From Streptomyces sp. ISL-96 (GTDB taxonomy: Bacteria; Actinomycetota; Actinomycetes; Streptomycetales; Streptomycetaceae), in contig NZ_JAGGPA010000026.1 of NCBI RefSeq assembly GCF_018614035.1, positions 170,330-234,329 on the forward strand: DNA of 64,000 nt. Reading direction: 5' to 3'. Of the stretch, positions 1 through 9,541 are shown piece by piece. Below the pieces are notes generated by a model that was not told the DNA's origin, made no database searches, and saw only the letters and a program-made list of their open reading frames with translations. The stretch's first letter is position 1; each line of letters opens with the position of its first letter. Position numbers and translations under genes: made by a program.

Positions 1-939
1 AGCACCTCCTGTCAGAGCCAGGACAGGTACTACGTGCTGATCGAGCGGACCAGTGAGGCCACCTCGTCGAGTGAGCCGTGGGAGCTGGAGATCCGGCATC
101 TGACGGAGCCGGGGGTGAAGGCGGGCGGGGCGACCGCGGCTCCGGAGAGCTGGCCCAGTGGCTCGCCCCCGGCGCTTGGCGGTCAGGCCCGGGACCGCAG
201 GGGCGGGACGAGCTTCTACAGTGCGACCGCTCTGGAGCAGGGCGAGTGGCGGGACAAGATCAAGCCGGGCGAGGCGCTGTTCTACAAGGTGCCGGTCGAC
301 TGGGGGCAGCAGCTGTTCGCCAGCGCGGACCTCGGCAGCACGGCCGGCGACGGATACGTGTCCAACGCGCTGACGATGGCGCTGTTCAACCCGGCGCGGG
401 GGCTTGTCGACAGCGCGAGCGACATTACGTACGACGGCAAGCCGGAGTCGTCGGCGCTGGATCCGCTGCCGCCGGTGGCGTACGAGAACCGCTTCGACTC
501 GTCCGAGGACGTCAACGGGATGCGGTTCGCGGGTTGGTACTACCTGAGGGTCAGTCTGAGTCCTGAGGTGGAGGAGGTGTTCGGGGCGAAGCCGATCGGG
601 CTCTCCCTGCGGCTGACCGTGAAGGGGACTGCGAAGAACGCGCCCGCCTATGCCGGGGACCCCGGTGAATTCCAGGTCACGGACGACGACCTGAACGCGG
701 CGGAGGACGGGCTGAGCACGCCCGCGGCGGCGAAGAGCGACACGATGCGGCTCGTCGCGGCGGCGGGGATCGGGGCGGGCACCGTGCTGGTGCTCGGGCT
801 CGGGGTGTGGACGCTCGTCGCCAGGCGGCGCGCGGTGGTGGATCCGGTGGTGGATCCGGGGGCGGAGGCCGGGGCCGGCGTTGGTCCCGGCCATGACAGT
901 GGGGCGGCTACGCGGTACGGGCCGCCTTCCGCCTGGTAA
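1..939 (+). CDS. 3' part of a secreted/membrane protein of unknown function
   Basis: The reading frame is open from base 1, so the start codon lies upstream of the window. The visible 312 codons encode an extracytoplasmic-looking region rich in Ser, Gly and acidic residues, including GEALFYKVPVDWGQQL. A single hydrophobic helix follows (AAGIGAGTVLVLGLGVWTLV), then an Arg-rich stop-transfer stretch and a short Gly/Pro/Ala tail. This fits a type I membrane protein with an outside domain. It converges on the kinase gene, with 11 nt between stop codons. I do not recognise a named family, and no function can be assigned from what is visible. Confidence 0.7.
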   Translation, partial: STSCQSQDRYYVLIERTSEATSSSEPWELEIRHLTEPGVKAGGATAAPESWPSGSPPALGGQARDRRGGTSFYSATALEQGEWRDKIKPGEALFYKVPVDWGQQLFASADLGSTAGDGYVSNALTMALFNPARGLVDSASDITYDGKPESSALDPLPPVAYENRFDSSEDVNGMRFAGWYYLRVSLSPEVEEVFGAKPIGLSLRLTVKGTAKNAPAYAGDPGEFQVTDDDLNAAEDGLSTPAAAKSDTMRLVAAAGIGAGTVLVLGLGVWTLVARRRAVVDPVVDPGAEAGAGVGPGHDSGAATRYGPPSAW

Positions 940-950
940 GCGGCTCCGGC

Positions 951-2354
<1,404 letters not shown>

Positions 2355-2385
2355 TGCGCTGCGCCCGCTCCCCGGTCCGCTTGCT

Positions 2386-2934
2386 TCAGCTCTGATGCGC
2401 TTCGTAGTGGGCGACCGCGTCGGCGGTGCGCCCGGCGCCGTACACCCGGAGGAACTCTGCCAGTTCGGGGTGGGTCGGGGCGAGGGTGTCCGCCGCATCT
2501 ATGATGTCGCCGGCCGCCGCCACCGAGCGCAGCAGTGACTGGATCTCGCGCACCACGCGCCGCACGGTCGGCGCTCCGGAACTGGCCGTGGTCTGGCTGG
2601 TGTTGCTGAGCACGGAGCCGCCCTGGGACTTTTTGATCTCATCCATCCGGTCGGTGGCCTCGGCGGCGCTGACGCTGCCGTCGGCGACCTGGCCGGCCAG
2701 GTCCTGCAGAGCCTGGACACGCTGGACCACGGCCGGGTTGCCGATCTTGGCGCGCTGGCCGCTCATCAGCTGGGACAGCATGGGTGCGGACAGGCCGAGC
2801 ACGGCGGCGAGTCTGGCCTGGTTCAGGCCCAGATCGTCGATCAGCCGGCGAAAGAGTGCCCCCAGCGGCTCCCCGTACCAATTGCGCTGAAGCTCTCTGG
2901 CTCTGGCCGTCGACTCCTGCTGCGCTGCATCCAT
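2386..2934 (-). CDS. Helix-turn-helix DNA-binding protein
   Basis: The 182-residue protein has an XRE-like helix-turn-helix at about residues 30-65 (LGLNQARLAAVLGLSAPMLSQLMSGQRAKI). A predicted helical region follows, and the C-terminal part (ELAEFLRVYGAGRTADAVAHYEAH) may be a dimerisation or sensing segment. It is the first gene of a probable two-gene unit with the kinase 31 nt downstream, so it may regulate that unit or be a kinase target; the latter is inference. The 162 nt between its start and the tRNA-Ala is a divergent promoter region. Confidence 0.8.
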   Translation of the reverse strand: MDAAQQESTARARELQRNWYGEPLGALFRRLIDDLGLNQARLAAVLGLSAPMLSQLMSGQRAKIGNPAVVQRVQALQDLAGQVADGSVSAAEATDRMDEIKKSQGGSVLSNTSQTTASSGAPTVRRVVREIQSLLRSVAAAGDIIDAADTLAPTHPELAEFLRVYGAGRTADAVAHYEAHQS

Positions 2935-3011
2935 TGCGTCTCCCCTTCGCTGCTGCGAACCTCGCCGAGCATCTTACGGAGCGTGGTCGCGGACCGGGAG
3001 TCCCAATCCTT

Positions 3012-3042
3012 TTGCAGGATCCGGGGGGAGTACCGGTACTCT
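3012..3042 (+). promoter_or_regulatory. Possible promoter of tRNA-Ala
   Basis: TTGCAG at 3012-3017 and TACTCT at 3037-3042 resemble -35 and -10 boxes for a vegetative sigma factor. The 19-nt spacing is slightly long. A 12-nt palindrome AGTACCGGTACT covers the -10 region. The tRNA begins at 3097. This is weak, motif-only evidence. Confidence 0.3.
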
Positions 3043-3096
3043 GTTCTGCGGCGGTGGCCACGGCGCGGTTGTGGCCGGTCGTATCCTCCCGTTCGC

Positions 3097-3169
3097 GGGG
3101 CCTTAGCTCAGTTGGTAGAGCGCTGCCTTTGCAAGGCAGATGTCAGGAGTTCGAATCTCCTAGGCTCCA
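3097..3169 (+). tRNA. tRNA-Ala (anticodon TGC)
   Basis: The full cloverleaf is readable over 73 nt. The acceptor arms GGGGCCT and AGGCTCC pair (one G-T). The anticodon stem is CTGCC/GGCAG with loop TTTGCAA, placing TGC at 3130-3132. The T-arm contains GTTCGAATC. CCA is not encoded. The last seven bases are part of a 30-nt sequence repeated 9.4 kb downstream (see findings), which makes this tRNA a candidate integration site. Confidence 0.97.
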
Positions 3170-3192
3170 CTCCATAGATGCCCTCTGACCTG
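3163..3192 (+). repeat. Left copy of an imperfect direct repeat (candidate attL)
   Basis: The segment runs from GGCTCCAC of the tRNA-Ala 3' end through AGATG and CCCTCTGACCTG in the left arm of the following hairpin. The same blocks recur at 12583-12613, about 27 of 30 positions matching with a one-base gap. A tRNA 3' end repeated at the far end of a block of accessory genes is the usual footprint of site-specific integration. The repeat is short and no integrase gene is visible. Confidence 0.55.
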
Positions 3193-3221
3193 CGGAAACG
3201 CGGTTTCAGGGGGCATTTTTG
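3179..3221 (+). terminator. Rho-independent terminator of tRNA-Ala
   Basis: TGCCCTCTGA pairs with TCAGGGGGCA (one G-T), and the hairpin is followed directly by TTTTT. It begins 10 nt after the tRNA. Confidence 0.8.
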
Positions 3222-3300
3222 TGCCCATTGTTGGGCACGATGTGCCCCCCGGCCGATTCTCGGCCCTTGAGCCGACAGGGGCGAGGGTCGCCTGTCCGAG

Positions 3301-3575
3301 ATGACGTACAGCATTGGTGAGGGGCCGGCGACCCGGGTCAGTCTCTCTCTGCCTGAGGGGACCGCTGAGGCGATCCGTGCCCGGTCGGCAAGCGTGAGTT
3401 TTCCGCGTTCATCGCCGCGGCCGTCGAGCGGGAGCTGCGTGGCCAGGTGCTGGACGAGTACTTGGCCGACTATGAGAGCCGTAAGGGATCGATCTCCGAG
3501 CAGGCGCGGCAGCGTGCACGTCAGGTGTTCGACGAGGTGTTCGCTGAGGAGGACCAGTGGCCCGCCGCAAGCTGA
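3301..3575 (+). pseudogene. Frameshifted RHH antitoxin (VapB-like)
   Basis: The ATG frame starts as a ribbon-helix-helix-like antitoxin (TRVSLSLPEGTAEAIRARS) but loses sense near 3386-3392. In the next frame the continuation is convincing: REFSAFIAAAVERELR, then DEYLADYESRKGSISEQ and a TGA at 3573-3575. The 275-nt span is one base short of a whole number of codons, and adding one G at CGGTCGGCAAG restores a 91-residue protein. It overlaps the PIN toxin start at 3557, the usual antitoxin-toxin layout. The lesion may be a real mutation or a sequencing/assembly error. Confidence 0.7.
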
Positions 3576-3970
3576 GCCACGAGGGGACGCTGGTCCTGGA
3601 CAGCGAGGGGCTCGCCGAGCTGCTCAGCGATGACGAGACCGTGGTGGCCTTGTTCGCGGAGGCGCGGTCCCGTGGCATGGAGGTGGTGAGCAGTGCGCTC
3701 ACCATCATCGAAGCCGTGCATGCCCGTACGAACAAGGCGCGGCTGGGCCGGGTGCTATCTGGCCTGCGCGCCGTGCCGGTGGGGGATGAGGAGGCGAAGG
3801 CGGCCTCGGCGCTATTGATGAGGGCTGGGCTGCACGGTCACGAGTACGCCATCGATGCGGCCGTAGCTGAGGCCGCCCTGCGGCAGCGGCGTCCGGTTCT
3901 CATGCTGACGTCGGATGTCGACGACATGACCAAGCTGTGTGGTGACCGGGTCCGCCTCGTCGCAGTGTGA
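3557..3970 (+). CDS. PIN-domain toxin (VapC-like ribonuclease)
   Basis: This 137-residue protein shows the acidic pattern of PIN nucleases: Asp in LVLDSEGL, Glu in TIIEAVHA, Asp in YAIDAAVAE and Asp in TSDVDDMTKL. These residues bind the metal used to cut RNA. It starts with GTG inside the end of the antitoxin frame, so the pair was translationally coupled. The toxin frame is intact while its antitoxin is frameshifted. Either the sequence has an error, the toxin is weak, or another antitoxin covers it. Confidence 0.82.
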   Translation: MARRKLSHEGTLVLDSEGLAELLSDDETVVALFAEARSRGMEVVSSALTIIEAVHARTNKARLGRVLSGLRAVPVGDEEAKAASALLMRAGLHGHEYAIDAAVAEAALRQRRPVLMLTSDVDDMTKLCGDRVRLVAV

Positions 3971-4382
3971 GCCACCCTGGCATGACGATGCGCGGCGATT
4001 GAGCGGTCGGGCCACGGCCAGTACTGACTGGGCAGCAAAGCAGCTCATGTCGATATGCGGCGATGTCAGGTGTCCAGGACTCCCTCGACCCGCATCGGAT
4101 CCATGGCCGACATTGGCGCGGTCTTTGGGATCCCTGAGGGCTTGCTGTGAAGCGCGCCCATGCCGTCGTAGCGGGCTCCGACACGGACGGCGGCCGCGGA
4201 GGCACGTCGTGGATTCCCGCTCGCGATCAGCGCCGGTCAGGCGGGCGGCACCAAAAGACCAGCTCCGCAACGGGGGAGGTGCGGAGCTGGTCGTCTCTTG
4301 GTGGTGCGTACGGCGTCAGGCCGTCACTCTTTCGTACGCGGCGAGCAGCACCGGCACAGGTGGGGCCCCTCCAGCACCGGTC
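3971..4382. other. Non-coding or decayed stretch
   Basis: I see no credible gene in these 412 nt. A 152-codon open frame on the minus strand (3812-4270) overlaps the toxin gene and has no recognisable motif. The one clear structure is the hairpin at 4257-4292. Confidence 0.5.
4257..4292. terminator. Perfect 12-bp inverted repeat, possible terminator
   Basis: GACCAGCTCCGC is followed 12 nt later by its exact complement GCGGAGCTGGTC. There is no T-run on either side, so it may terminate weakly or be a leftover of a lost gene end. Confidence 0.5.
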
Positions 4383-4816
4383 GGCCTGCCCGTCGCGGTC
4401 GTGGACGACGAGCAGTTGGTTCGCTCGGGGCTGCAGTTGATCCTGAGCTCGGCCGGGGGCATCGAGGCGGTGGTGGACTGCGGCGGCGCCGGGGCCGTCG
4501 ACGCGGTGCGGGCCTTGGCGGCAGGGGGGGGAGGATCCTGGCGCCGGAGGCCGCGGGTGCCGTGATCGGCGGCTGTTTCGCCTCCGGCCGTGAGAACGAC
4601 GCGACCCGTCGGCTGGAGGGCCTGACCGAACGCGAACGTCAGGTGCTCGCCCTCGTCGGCGAGGGACTGTCCAACCGGGAGATCGCCCGGCATCTGCGGC
4701 TCTCCCACGGGACGGTCAAGGACCACGTCAGTTCGCTCCGCGCCAAGCTGGGTGGCGTCAACCGCGTCCAGGCCGCCGTCGTCGCGGACGGCGCGGGCCT
4801 GATCGAGGAGCGGCAG
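4383..4816 (+). pseudogene. Broken NarL/LuxR-type response regulator
   Basis: The first part reads as a receiver-domain start (PVAVVDDEQLVRSGLQLIL). It then jumps, in another frame, to the linker ILAPEAAGAVIGG and a complete LuxR helix-turn-helix (LTERERQVLALVGEGLSNREIARHLRLS). Roughly the central 80 residues of the receiver, including the phospho-acceptor Asp region, are missing, and the frames change at a G8 tract (4524-4531). No start codon or RBS is convincing. It should not make a working phospho-regulator. No partner histidine kinase lies next to it. Confidence 0.75.
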
Positions 4817-5206
4817 TCACAGTCTTCTCCCGCCCCGGCGATCAGTGCGGCGGCGCATCGCACCCCGCGGGCCCGGTACGGACTCAGATCCCCGCGCAAC
4901 AGGACGGCCTCTGAGACAGCCCTGTGCCAGGGGGAGAACACCGGGTCGGTTTTCGTGGTCATATACGGCGCATGGTGGGGTGAGGTCTGCCGTCTGCCTC
5001 ACGCGGCGGCGCCCACTCATGGGGCTACGACGGCGTCTATGGGGACGCCTTCGCTCCCATGCGACCCCTCTCAGACAGGCCGCAAGGTTGGCTGGGCCGG
5101 CATCACGAGTACACGTTCGACAGCGCCGATCGGCTGCACCGCGGCGAGAGCGCATCCCGTTCAACACCCACGCGTATGAAAGGGGCCCTTGCTAGCCTTA
5201 ACTGTT
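4817..5206. other. Stretch without a recognisable gene
   Basis: The open frame of the broken regulator runs on to 5179 but its sequence is low in recognisable structure. Another frame near 5030-5160 gives a protein-like piece (YDGVYGDAFAPMRPLSDRP) without a start, possibly a gene fragment. The last bases hold the LysR promoter. I assign nothing firmly here. Confidence 0.4.
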
Positions 5207-6124
5207 ATGGAACTGCGTCAACTTGAGTATTTTGTAGCTGTATCGGAAGAGGCGAGTTTCACCAAGGCCGCCGCGCGCCTCTACGTGGCCCAGCCAGGAG
5301 TGAGCGCGCAGATCAGACGCCTGGAACACGAACTCGGACAGCAACTGCTCGACCGCTCGGGGCGCACTGTGCGGCTCACGGAAGTGGGAACCGCGGTCCT
5401 GGCCTACGCCCGTCGGGCGCTCGACGGCGTCGCCGGCATGAGACTGGTGATCGACGACTTCACCGGGCTGATGCGGGGCCGCGTGTCCGTGGGGATGGTG
5501 CGTTCGTGCTCCTCCCTCGACCTGCCCGAACTGCTCTCGGACTTCCACAAGGCGCATCCCGCGGTGGAGATCACCCTCACCGAGCAGAATACGGACCGGC
5601 TGCTCGACGACCTCCACAACGGCTTACTCGACGCGGCGATCGTCGCGCTGACGACTGCCAGGCTCCCGGGCATCGATCTCCACGTCATCGCTGACGAATC
5701 GCTGGTCGTCGCCGTCAACCCCAGTGACCTGCTGGCCGATCGCGCCTCGATTCCCGTCACGGAGCTGCGTGACCGGCCGCTGATCAGCCTCCCAGCAGGG
5801 ACGGGCATGCGAGCCTGCCTCGAAAAGGCATGCGCCGAGGCCGGATTCGAGCCGCGGGTGGTCTTCGAGGCGAGCGACCCCAACATACTTGCCCAACTCG
5901 CAATCCACAGCCTCGGCGCCGCCGTCATCCCGGAGTCACTCGCGGCCCTGCACACGGAGGAACTTCACGCCGTCAACCTCGCGAGCCCGTGGTTCCGCGG
6001 CCTGATGGCCCTCGCGTGGCGCTCGGAGGGCCCGATGAGCCCCGCCGCGCACGCCTTCGTCGAACACGCCAGAGCCGTCCTGGCGACGCCGTACGCATCC
6101 GGCCATCCTTCCGCCGAGGCATAA
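5207..6124 (+). CDS. LysR-family transcriptional regulator
   Basis: The 305-residue protein has the standard LysR N-terminus MELRQLEYFVAVSEEASFTKAA with a winged HTH in residues 1-60 and a periplasmic-binding-protein-like effector domain after about residue 90. I chose ATG 5207, where the family normally starts. Codon 140 (5624-5626) is TTA, rare in Streptomyces and read by the bldA tRNA, so translation may be developmentally timed. The MFS exporter starts 121 nt downstream on the same strand. The regulator may control the exporter and oxidoreductase; this is inference from position. Confidence 0.88.
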   Translation: MELRQLEYFVAVSEEASFTKAAARLYVAQPGVSAQIRRLEHELGQQLLDRSGRTVRLTEVGTAVLAYARRALDGVAGMRLVIDDFTGLMRGRVSVGMVRSCSSLDLPELLSDFHKAHPAVEITLTEQNTDRLLDDLHNGLLDAAIVALTTARLPGIDLHVIADESLVVAVNPSDLLADRASIPVTELRDRPLISLPAGTGMRACLEKACAEAGFEPRVVFEASDPNILAQLAIHSLGAAVIPESLAALHTEELHAVNLASPWFRGLMALAWRSEGPMSPAAHAFVEHARAVLATPYASGHPSAEA

Positions 6125-6245
6125 CCATCGGTTATCGGGGTCAGAACCACCCGATCTTGGACTTGCGTCCCGGCCGGCCCAAAGGTGAAGGCGGAGTGCG
6201 CGCCCGGTACACGACGGGCCGTCGCTGAGGAAAGGGCCTGAGCCG

Positions 6246-7895
6246 GTGCCGGCGAACAAGACAACGACGTCCCCTGACACACAGGTGAATCCATGGGCCG
6301 CGCTGTCGGCACTGTGCGTCGGATTCCTCCTGATCATGATGGACACCACCATCGTGAGCGTCGCGATTCCGGGCATGCTGACCGACCTGCACGCCGACCT
6401 CAACCAGATCACCTGGGTGAACAGCGTCTACCTGCTCACGTACGCGGTGCCGCTGCTGGTCGCCGGACGGCTCGGAGACCGGCTGGGGCGCAAGCCCGTG
6501 TTCCTCGCCGGCATGGCCGTCTTCACCGCGGCGTCGCTGTGGTGCGGCATGTCCGACAGCGTCGGGATGCTGATCACCGCGCGCGCCGTCCAGGGTGTCG
6601 GTGCCGCGCTGATGGCCCCGCAGTCCATGGCCTTCATCACCGTACTGTTCCCCCAGAGCCGTCGGGGCGCGGCCCTGGGCGTATGGGGTGCCGTCGCGGG
6701 CGTGGCGACCGTCCTGGGCCCGCTGGTGGGCGGGCTCCTCGTCGACACCGCGGGGTGGGAATGGATCTTCCTGATCAACGTACCCATCGGCGTCATCGGT
6801 CTGTGTATGACGGTCTGGCTGGTGCCCGGAGGCCAGCCGCGGCACAGTCGAAGCTTCGACCTGTTGGGCACCGCGCTCTCCGGCCTGGGCTTGTTCGCGC
6901 TCGTCTTCGGCCTACAGAACGGCCAGCACTACGACTGGGGCACGGTCTTCGGTCCGGCCACCGTCACGCACGTCATCGTGGCGGGCCTCGTACTGCTGCT
7001 CGCTTTCGTCGGCTGGCAGTACCGCAACAAGCGGGAGCCGCTCATGCCGCTCGCGCTGTTCGGCCGGCGCAACTTCAGCGCCGCCGCGCTCGCCGCTGCT
7101 TCCATCGGATTCGCTCTGACGGGCCTGTACCTGCCGCTGATCCTGTTCCTCCAGTCGGTCCTCGGTCTCACTCCGCAGGAGACGGGCTTCCTGCTGGTGC
7201 CGATGGCAGTGGCCGGCGGCGTCGCCGGCCCCCTCGCGGGAGCCCTTTCCGACCGGGTCAGCGGCAAGTGGATCGTGCTCACCGGGTTCGTCCTGTTCGC
7301 CGCGGGCATCGGGATGCTCGCCCTCGTCGCGGAACCGGGCGCGTCCCCGTGGCTGGTGGGTGTCGCCCTGTTCGTCTCTGGAACGGGCAGCGGTTCGGCC
7401 TTCGCACCCATGGCCAACGTCGCGATGGGGGGACTGCCACCCACCCTGCTGGGAGCTGGATCCGGCACCTACAACTCGATCCGCCAGGTCGGCAGCGTGA
7501 TCGGCAGCGCGGCCACGAGCGTACTGCTCCAGGCGCAGCTCTCAGCCTCGCTGCGGTCCTCTACCGCGGACGCGGCGGCCGGCCTGCCCCCTGGGCCGCG
7601 GCAGGAGTTCACCGACGGGATGAACCGGACCGGCGAGCTGTCCGAGGGGGTGGGCGCCGCCCCACCGGCTCTGGCGGGGGACCTCGCGGACCTGGCCCGA
7701 CGCACCTTCGACCGTGCCCTGGCCGACGCGGCCGGCGCGACGCTGGCGCTGCTGGTCGCGGTTCTGGCGGTGGGCGCGGCCGCCTGTCTGGTGATGGCGC
7801 CGCGCGCGCCGAAGACGCCCGGGACGTCGGCCCGAACCACCCGTGACGAGGACGTCGCCACGGCGGGCGAGCGCCGGCCGCTCGACGCGCGCTGA
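6246..7895 (+). CDS. MFS drug-efflux transporter (DHA2, EmrB/QacA type)
   Basis: The 549-residue protein is a proton-driven multidrug exporter with about 14 membrane segments. Visible motifs are DTTIVSVAIPGM in TM1, the loop GRLGDRLGRKPVFLAG (motif A), and GPLVGGLLVDTAGWEWIFLINVPIG in TM5-6 (motif C followed by the DHA2-typical WIFLINVP). It starts with GTG. It follows the LysR regulator and precedes a flavin oxidoreductase, fitting export of, or resistance to, a small molecule. The substrate cannot be read from the sequence. Confidence 0.9.
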   Translation: MPANKTTTSPDTQVNPWAALSALCVGFLLIMMDTTIVSVAIPGMLTDLHADLNQITWVNSVYLLTYAVPLLVAGRLGDRLGRKPVFLAGMAVFTAASLWCGMSDSVGMLITARAVQGVGAALMAPQSMAFITVLFPQSRRGAALGVWGAVAGVATVLGPLVGGLLVDTAGWEWIFLINVPIGVIGLCMTVWLVPGGQPRHSRSFDLLGTALSGLGLFALVFGLQNGQHYDWGTVFGPATVTHVIVAGLVLLLAFVGWQYRNKREPLMPLALFGRRNFSAAALAAASIGFALTGLYLPLILFLQSVLGLTPQETGFLLVPMAVAGGVAGPLAGALSDRVSGKWIVLTGFVLFAAGIGMLALVAEPGASPWLVGVALFVSGTGSGSAFAPMANVAMGGLPPTLLGAGSGTYNSIRQVGSVIGSAATSVLLQAQLSASLRSSTADAAAGLPPGPRQEFTDGMNRTGELSEGVGAAPPALAGDLADLARRTFDRALADAAGATLALLVAVLAVGAAACLVMAPRAPKTPGTSARTTRDEDVATAGERRPLDAR

Positions 7896-7903
7896 ACCGG
7901 CCT

Positions 7904-7931
7904 CACGCAACCCCATACACGCAACCCCATA
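7904..7931 (+). repeat. 14-bp tandem duplication
   Basis: CACGCAACCCCATA occurs twice head to tail between the exporter and the oxidoreductase. It may be a replication slip or a pair of regulator sites. Confidence 0.75.
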
Positions 7932-8065
7932 ACGGCGGCTTCTGCCCCCGATAAGGACCTGATCTTGGACCTCCGGGCAGGTTGTCTCGGAGGATGGAAA
8001 CGCAAGGAAAGCCGGTCCGTCGTGACGGTCGGACCGGCTCGGCAATGACGGTGAGGACTTTGGTG

Positions 8066-9445
8066 ATGGCGACTCAGGACCTGCAGGATCAGATCTCCGA
8101 GCTGACCCGGCGTGTGAAGGGTCCGGTTCTGCTCCCGGGCCAGGAAGGCTATGAGGAAGAGCTCATCGGCTTCCAGGCCGGATACCGCCATCGGCCGGCC
8201 GTCGTCGTCGGCGCGGAGACTGCCGAGGACGTACAGGCCGCCATTCGCTTCGCCGCGGCCCATGACCTGGCGGTCGCCGTCCAGTCAACCGGCCACGGCA
8301 TCACCGTGCAGGACGAGGGCGGCGTGGTGATCTCCACCAGGCGCATGAACGACGTGATGGTGAACCCCGGGAGCCGGTCCGCGTCCATCCAGGCCGGTGC
8401 CCGCTGGGAGCAGGTGGTCGCCGTGGCCGAGCCGCACGGCCTGGTCCCGCCCAGCGGCTCGGCCGGGCACGTGGGAGTGGTCGGGTACACGCTGGCGGGC
8501 GGACTGGGGTTGCTGGCCCGTGAGTTCGGCTACGCCGCCGACCACGTGCGGGCGGTCGACCTGGTCACCGCCGACGGCGAACTGCGCCATGTGACGCCGG
8601 ACAGCGACGCCGACCTGTTCTGGGCCTTGCGCGGCGGCCGGGACAACTTCGGGGTGGTGACATCCCTGGAGATCGCGCTCCAGCCCGTCGCCCGTATCTA
8701 CGGCGGGGGAGTGTTCTTCGGATCGGAGCACGCTGAGCAGGTGTTCGCCTTCTTCCGGGAGTGGACCGCCGGGGTGCCCGAGACGATGACCTCCTCCGTG
8801 GGCATGATCGGATACCCGCCGATCCCGGTCTTCCCCGAGTCCCTGCGCGGCCGCCACGTGGTCCACGTCCGCTTCGCGAGCACCGACCTGGAGGGGGCAC
8901 CGGAACTCGTCCGACCGTGGCTGGACGTCGCGCCCACCCTCCTGGAGCACCTGGGGGAGCTCCCCTACAGCGAAGCCGGGTCGATCTACCGGGAGCCGAA
9001 CTTCTCGCACTACTACGACGGCAACAGCGTGCTGCTCAGCGAGCTCGATCCGCAGGTGTTGGACTCGGTCCGGGAACTGGCGGGTGCGGACGCCGAGGTG
9101 CCTTGCATCGTCGACCTGCGCCACCTGGGCGGTGCGTTGTCGCGTACCCCCGAACCGGCGAACGCGGTGTCCTTCCGCGAGGCGCGCTACATCCTGCGCG
9201 TCCTGTCCTCGCCCGAGGGTGTAGGCCTCCCCGAGGTCCGGGCCGCGCACGCCCGGATCGACAAGGCCGTGGCACCGTGGACGATCGGCCGGTCGGTGAA
9301 CTTCGTGTACGGGATGCGCGCCGCCGACGACTTCCGGTCCGAGCTGTACGAGGACGCTGTCCTGGCCAAGCTCTCCTCCGTGAAGGCCCGCCTCGACCCG
9401 AAGAACATCTTCCGCCGAAACCAGAACATCGAACCGGCGGCCTGA
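8066..9445 (+). CDS. FAD-linked oxidoreductase, berberine-bridge-enzyme family
   Basis: The 459-residue protein contains the PCMH-type FAD domain (RPAVVVGAETAEDVQAAIRFA) and a C-terminal BBE motif (DPKNIFRRNQNI). The His in QSTGHG, near residue 77, is where the family attaches FAD covalently. The Cys used for the second bond is absent (GSAGHVGVVGYTLAGG), so single attachment is expected. ATG 8066 has GAGGA 8 nt upstream; an ATG at 8045 is possible. These enzymes oxidise natural products, sugars or alcohols with O2. Its place between an exporter and a StrR-like regulator suggests a biosynthetic or detoxifying role. The substrate is unknown. Confidence 0.85.
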   Translation: MATQDLQDQISELTRRVKGPVLLPGQEGYEEELIGFQAGYRHRPAVVVGAETAEDVQAAIRFAAAHDLAVAVQSTGHGITVQDEGGVVISTRRMNDVMVNPGSRSASIQAGARWEQVVAVAEPHGLVPPSGSAGHVGVVGYTLAGGLGLLAREFGYAADHVRAVDLVTADGELRHVTPDSDADLFWALRGGRDNFGVVTSLEIALQPVARIYGGGVFFGSEHAEQVFAFFREWTAGVPETMTSSVGMIGYPPIPVFPESLRGRHVVHVRFASTDLEGAPELVRPWLDVAPTLLEHLGELPYSEAGSIYREPNFSHYYDGNSVLLSELDPQVLDSVRELAGADAEVPCIVDLRHLGGALSRTPEPANAVSFREARYILRVLSSPEGVGLPEVRAAHARIDKAVAPWTIGRSVNFVYGMRAADDFRSELYEDAVLAKLSSVKARLDPKNIFRRNQNIEPAA

Positions 9446-9475
9446 TCCTGTCGGCGCCCCCCGTCGCCGACACCC

Positions 9476-9512
9476 CAACCGGGGCCGACTCGTCGAGAGT
9501 CGGCCCCGGTTG
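9476..9512. terminator. Bidirectional terminator hairpin
   Basis: AACCGGGGCCGACTC and its exact complement GAGTCGGCCCCGGTT flank a 5-nt loop, extended by one more C-G pair. It lies between the converging oxidoreductase and StrR-like genes. Confidence 0.8.
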
Positions 9513-9541
9513 TCGGCCCGCGAACTCACCTGCTCGAAGGC

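Noticed and set aside
3812..4270. 152-codon minus-strand frame as a transposase fragment
   Set aside because: It overlaps the PIN toxin and shows no DDE or HTH motif, and there are no terminal inverted repeats.
7960..8000. LysR binding sites shared before the exporter and oxidoreductase (GATCTTGGAC at about 6154 and 7961)
   Set aside because: The shared 10-mer is short, lacks clear T-N11-A symmetry, and could just be -35 boxes.
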